17,116 nucleotides of DNA from Leptolyngbyaceae cyanobacterium SM1_3_5 (GTDB taxonomy: Bacteria > Cyanobacteriota > Cyanobacteriia > Elainellales > Elainellaceae): NCBI GenBank assembly GCA_012031475.1, contig JAAUTJ010000028.1:1-17116 (forward strand). The letters are read 5' to 3'. A program made the translations under genes and the position numbers. Shown here piece after piece: positions 14,242-17,116 of this stretch. Positions within the stretch are counted from its first letter, which is position 1; the number at the start of each line of letters is the position of its first letter. The notes under the pieces were generated by a model, which searched no databases, was not told the DNA's origin, and worked only from the letters and a program-made list of their open reading frames with translations.

Positions 14242-15701
14242 TTCGTAGCCGTAGCCTTTGGACTTGCGAATCTCGATCTCGAACTTGGCGGCGGCAGTTT
14301 TGAGGCGATTGAGATCGACGGGAATGGGTCTGACGATGCGGTGGGATGGCTTGGTACTAGCGGTTGAGGTGAGGGGTTGGGGTTGGAGGTTGGCTCGATC
14401 GCTGACAGGGGTGCGGGCGCTGATTGTGCGAATTCTGCTGGGACTGGCGCGGGCGTAGGCGTTGCTGCTGGTGCTGATTGTGCGGCTTGAGCCTCCCCGA
14501 ATTCTGCTGCGAGTGCTGCTGCCGATTCGGGCACAACAACGGCAACGGTTGATGGATCGATCGCCTCTTCCGGCAGCACTCCGGCAGCAGCCAGCTTGAC
14601 CCCCTTCGCCGTCAACTCTTTCCCCTCACGCCACAACCGGTAGTGAAAGTAATGTCCGGTCACAGACGCATTTGCCGCCGACTGCACGGTATCCGAGACG
14701 TGCCCCAAGTAATGCTGAAGGAAGCGCTGGGGATTCTTTTGTCCGGGAGCAAAGAAGTGAAAGGCGATCGCGCCCCACAGCGCCCGCAGACGATGAATAC
14801 TCACCGTCTTGAAACCATGCAGCACAGGCACTAAACCCGACTGCCCAAACACCTTCTGAGCGCGGCGATTCACCCGCGCATGGAATGCCTGCACGTCCGG
14901 GTGTTCATCGTCTTGTCCCAGTAGTGGCACGACAGCGGGATGCGCCCGAAAGCGATCGACGAGTGCCAACGCCTCCGCAGCGGGAATCAACGTCAAGATG
15001 TCAAAGCCTGGATTCGGCTGGTCATCACGCTTCTTGGCTTGCCCCTCGAAATGCAGCAGGTAACGATGTTGGGATTGACTGAGTGTGAATTGCCCCTGCG
15101 CCACGACTTCGACATGACGGCGACCTGTAATGGCAGCAACGGCGATCGCCATTTCTTCTGGTGATTGCGAGTGCGCCAACTGCTCAACCCGATTGAGATA
15201 GGGATCGAGTTCGACATCAGCGGGATTGTCCTGACGATCGTTGTTGTTGGCGTTTGTCTGTGCCCGATGTTGGGCGTAGGTTTCGGGGTCAAGCTTGAGA
15301 TATTCGATCGCATAGTGCGTTTGGGTCTGACCAGATACTTCGGGTGCATTGCGCTTGCGCCAGTGCTTTTCAAAACTGTTGTGCTCCGTCAATGTGATGC
15401 GCCCGTCATGAATGGCATCCGCGACGGCACGGGTGTAGTTGGGCAGATACTCGCTGTCGAGTGATTTGGTCGGGTAGCCTTCCTTGAGCAAATCCACTTC
15501 CACTGTGCAGAGTGCTTCGATCGCGTCCTCGGTGTCCGTGCCCTGCTGGTTCATCTCAATGAGGCGATCGACCAGCAGCACGATCAAGGCTTCCTTTTCC
15601 TCACGTTTGAGTTTGATTCGATCGCCCTGAGCAATGCGATCGCGATAGCGCTGGAGAATTTCATCGCGGGTGAGTGTCGGTGTGGGTGTGGTGCGCTTCA
15701 T
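14220..15701 (-). CDS. Telomere resolvase (protelomerase) family tyrosine recombinase, N-terminal and catalytic part
   Basis: ATG 15701 is chosen over an in-frame upstream ATG at 15764 because GGAG lies 7 bases before it and it overlaps the fic stop as ATGA. The 493-residue frame has an N-terminal helical domain (1-170) and a catalytic domain with AIAVAAITGRRHVEVVAQGQ (R194/R195), FEGQAKKRDD (K223/K224), a 3' block SIHRLRALWGAIAFHFFAP (R304/R306) and FLQHYLGHVSD (H330/H334). SVTGHYFHYRLW carries the likely nucleophile Y351 or Y354. This R-K-R-H-Y series fits protelomerases, which cut and seal palindromes into hairpin telomeres. A Pro/Ala/Ser linker (from ~385) runs into junk and a stop at 14220. 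The true continuation is in the frame of 13513-14241. Confidence 0.75.
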   Translation of the reverse strand: MKRTTPTPTLTRDEILQRYRDRIAQGDRIKLKREEKEALIVLLVDRLIEMNQQGTDTEDAIEALCTVEVDLLKEGYPTKSLDSEYLPNYTRAVADAIHDGRITLTEHNSFEKHWRKRNAPEVSGQTQTHYAIEYLKLDPETYAQHRAQTNANNNDRQDNPADVELDPYLNRVEQLAHSQSPEEMAIAVAAITGRRHVEVVAQGQFTLSQSQHRYLLHFEGQAKKRDDQPNPGFDILTLIPAAEALALVDRFRAHPAVVPLLGQDDEHPDVQAFHARVNRRAQKVFGQSGLVPVLHGFKTVSIHRLRALWGAIAFHFFAPGQKNPQRFLQHYLGHVSDTVQSAANASVTGHYFHYRLWREGKELTAKGVKLAAAGVLPEEAIDPSTVAVVVPESAAALAAEFGEAQAAQSAPAATPTPAPVPAEFAQSAPAPLSAIEPTSNPNPSPQPLVPSHPTASSDPFPSISIASKLPPPSSRSRFASPKATATKWHSTNC

Positions 15702-16666
15702 CCGTTTTCTCCATCGATTTTGGTTAAAACCCAGTCGTAGAATGCGGCTCCTCGATCGCGGCACTCCAGGGCAGTCGAAGCGACCGCGATCGACTCGATC
15801 AGCGTTTCCTGCACCGATCGCGCCACCAAGCGCGTGAAAGCGTCAGACTCGCCGCCCGTCTGGTGCGTGACAATCGCATCGATGTACGCCTCACGCTGCG
15901 TGTTGGCAATGATCGCAATCGGATATCCAGCCCGCAGCAGCAGCAGATTCATCAATAGCCGCGCCGTCCGCCCGTTCCCATCCGCAAAGGGATGAATTGC
16001 CACAAATTCCAGATGCGCCTGCGCTGCTCGCTCGATGGGATGCAAATTGTCCGACCCTTGCAGCCATTGGTGAAACCCTGCCATCAATTCGCGTACCAAA
16101 AAATGCGAGGGATATTCGTAGTTGGTTCCGGCTGCTTTCACGTCAACCGAGCGATACACCCCAGCAGTGCGTGGGTCGATCGATCGCAGAATCAGGCTAT
16201 GTAGATCGCGAATTTCCCGTTCGTCAATGGATTGTGCGCCAGAGAGCGTTTCGAGATAGTCGATTGCCTGCGCGTGACCGATGGCTTCAAGATGCTCGAC
16301 GAGCGGATGTCCGGCAATCGTGAGTCCCGATCGCACCACCATTTCGGTTTCGCTCAGGGTGAGCGTGTTGCCCTCGATCGCATTGGAGTTGTAGGTGAAT
16401 TGCACATCAAAGCGCGATCGCAACTCAGCTACGACAGTGGGAGGGAGGGGGCGGAAACTGTCGAGCATCCGCTTGAGGCGATCGAGGTGCGCGATCAGTT
16501 GTGGCAAATCCCCGTCCCAGCGCAGCCAGTCGCGCAACAGGGCAAGAGCGGTGATGGGGCGCGATCGAAGCGAGTCGAGATAGCGATCGAAGTTTGTCAT
16601 GAGCGGTTTTGCTGGAGAATAATCATGACTGTTGAGGGCAGCAAGGGCGAACCGGGGAAGCGACAT
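15698..16666 (-). CDS. Fic domain protein (probable AMP transferase), class II layout
   Basis: The 322-residue protein has a complete Fic motif H225-PFADGNGRTAR-236 (HPFx[D/E]GNGRxxR) that binds Mg-ATP and modifies target hydroxyls, normally with AMP. Residues 94-99, SNAIEG, form the N-terminal inhibitory motif (S/T)xxxE(G/N) of class II Fic proteins, so activity is probably self-restrained. A Fic_N-like region precedes it, and a flap (GTNYEYPSHFLV) is present. ATG 16666 has no clear RBS; ATG 16600 (MTNFDRYLDSLRSRP) fits the usual start of this subfamily and is possible. Its stop overlaps the resolvase ATG (ATGA at 15701-15698), so both are made from one message. A toxin, regulator or maintenance role is inferred. 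Confidence 0.9.
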   Translation of the reverse strand: MSLPRFALAALNSHDYSPAKPLMTNFDRYLDSLRSRPITALALLRDWLRWDGDLPQLIAHLDRLKRMLDSFRPLPPTVVAELRSRFDVQFTYNSNAIEGNTLTLSETEMVVRSGLTIAGHPLVEHLEAIGHAQAIDYLETLSGAQSIDEREIRDLHSLILRSIDPRTAGVYRSVDVKAAGTNYEYPSHFLVRELMAGFHQWLQGSDNLHPIERAAQAHLEFVAIHPFADGNGRTARLLMNLLLLRAGYPIAIIANTQREAYIDAIVTHQTGGESDAFTRLVARSVQETLIESIAVASTALECRDRGAAFYDWVLTKIDGENG

Positions 16667-16681
16667 GGAGCGATTTGCTTA

Positions 16682-16691
16682 TATGTACATA
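16682..16691. repeat. 10-bp perfect palindrome
   Basis: TATGTACATA is its own reverse complement. It lies 16 bases upstream of the longer fic start and may be an operator. Confidence 0.6.
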
Positions 16692-16953
16692 CTACCATAT
16701 ACGCACATACAGCAGCAAGGGTGATTAATTATGTGGTTATATAGCTGCGATCGTCGCCAGCCGCATACGGTCATCAGCCCAGCGATCGCCATGCTGAAAG
16801 CCACGAAGACTCGATTGATACAAATTTCTTATGCACACAAGCTTATGCACATACGCACATACAAATATTTAATTAATATGGGCGTATACACACAAATTCC
16901 TAATCATTCACGGGCTGTTTCGGGTGGTGCTTCCCCATGTGTTCGATCGCGTC

Positions 16954-16994
16954 AAAACGCTGAAAGCTATACACAGCAAGCATTTCAGCGTTTT
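16954..16994. repeat. 12-bp perfect inverted repeat with 17-nt loop
   Basis: AAAACGCTGAAA (16954-16965) and TTTCAGCGTTTT (16983-16994) pair perfectly. Followed by only moderate T content, it is not a typical terminator. It is the longest perfect inverted repeat I found in the window. Confidence 0.8.
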
Positions 16995-17050
16995 AGCTCC
17001 GGGGCAGCACATATGCACACACATAAGCGCGATCGAGCATACGCCATGCG

Positions 17051-17073
17051 CATATAGGATATATGTATACATA
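17051..17073. repeat. Overlapping palindromes CATATA-GGA-TATATG and TATGTATACATA
   Basis: CATATA (17051-17056) and TATATG (17060-17065) form a 6-bp inverted repeat, and TATGTATACATA (17062-17073) is a perfect 12-bp palindrome overlapping its right arm. Alternating T-A steps make the site easily melted. Resolvase targets are palindromes with such centres, although known ones are longer. Confidence 0.6.
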
Positions 17074-17116
17074 AGCATCGGTTATACGCCCCCAAGCTTG
17101 ACACGTATCGTTTTTG

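Larger units (their letters stand above)
16677..17076. repeat. Dispersed GCTTATG-type repeats (iteron- or operator-like)
   Basis: Plus-strand copies are GCTTATATGTACATA (16677-16691), TCTTATGCACACA (16828 region) and GCTTATGCACATACG (16841-16855). Minus-strand copies are GCTTATGTGTGTGCAT (17028-17013) and GCTTATGTATACATATATCC (17076-17057). Two plus copies share CTTATGCACA with a 14-bp period. TACGCACATACA also occurs twice (16700-16711, 16852-16863). Multiple copies in both orientations resemble binding sites for a replication, partition or resolvase protein. Confidence 0.55.
16880..17091. repeat. Wide inverted repeat GGGCGTATA / TATACGCCC
   Basis: GGGCGTATA (16880-16888) is matched by its exact reverse complement TATACGCCC (17083-17091), bracketing about 194 bases that contain the 12-bp hairpin and most of the GCTTATG copies. 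Confidence 0.55.
16667..17116. promoter_or_regulatory. Gene-free, repeat-rich region upstream of fic and the resolvase
   Basis: No convincing gene was found on either strand over 450 bases. Parts of the region are rich in alternating purine-pyrimidine words (TATGCACACACATAAG, TACGCACATACA). It holds several short palindromes, an inverted repeat of 12+12 bases, and five copies of a GCTTATG-like word. It may contain the fic-resolvase promoter, replicon iterons, or the resolvase target. None of these can be proven from sequence alone. Confidence 0.5.

Noticed and set aside
15701..15764. Longer resolvase start at ATG 15764
   Set aside because: The extra residues are basic and low-complexity, overlap the fic coding end, and lack an RBS. 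ATG 15701 has GGAG at good spacing and an ATGA overlap.
16828..17028. Possible CRISPR array because of repeated TATGCACA words
   Set aside because: Copies are short, in both orientations and irregularly spaced, with no constant repeat-spacer pattern and no cas genes.
16731..17057. 108-codon open frame on the plus strand in the repeat region
   Set aside because: No RBS, composition follows the repeats (MHIRTYKY, AHMHTHKRD), and no family resemblance. It is better explained as chance openness in repeat DNA.

Overview
The window reads as cyanobacterial DNA. It is dense in the HIP1 octamer GCGATCGC and related GATCG-rich words. It carries typical cyanobacterial families: Uma2/DUF820 nucleases, GAF-rich NarL-type sensor kinases, and a telomere-resolvase-like recombinase of the kind seen in some cyanobacteria. 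No rRNA, tRNA or CRISPR array was seen. The closest genus cannot be fixed from sequence alone, though a filamentous, plasmid-rich lineage is plausible.

Layout. Bases 1-4828 are an accessory/defence-like zone: the tail of a Uma2 protein, a remnant that looks like the C-terminus of a type I restriction specificity subunit, two divergent paralogous double-domain Uma2-like proteins, a decayed stretch (3467-4037), and an overlapping pair of a small antitoxin-like protein and an HNH endonuclease. Bases 4829-6100 hold a secreted protein of unknown function between two diverged ~85-bp direct repeats, which resemble transposon ends of Tn7-like/CAST elements. Bases 6110-8616 (minus strand) are a redox cluster: a DsbA-like thioredoxin-fold protein followed by two paralogous short-chain dehydrogenases with Tat-like leaders. 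The first dehydrogenase is broken by a one-base frameshift.

Bases 8756-13032 (minus strand) encode a two-component system: a very large multi-GAF/PAS histidine kinase and a NarL-type response regulator translationally coupled to it. The kinase reading frame is interrupted by one in-frame TAA inside a GAF domain, so it now reads as two pieces. Bases 13190-16666 (minus strand) are the most unusual part: a Fic-domain gene overlaps by ATGA a gene for a telomere resolvase (protelomerase) family tyrosine recombinase, whose C-terminal third lies in another frame. Just downstream is a decayed remnant of what looks like a second resolvase-like gene. Upstream of fic, 16667-17116 has no convincing gene but is packed with palindromes, inverted repeats and GCTTATG-type repeats, a candidate origin, operator or resolution site.

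Together the right-hand third suggests a linear or hairpin-ended replicon, or an integrated or decayed piece of one. Three long genes (dehydrogenase, kinase, resolvase) each carry a single-base lesion. Two of these look like one-base deletions, so sequencing or assembly error must be separated from real decay or recoding before function is inferred.
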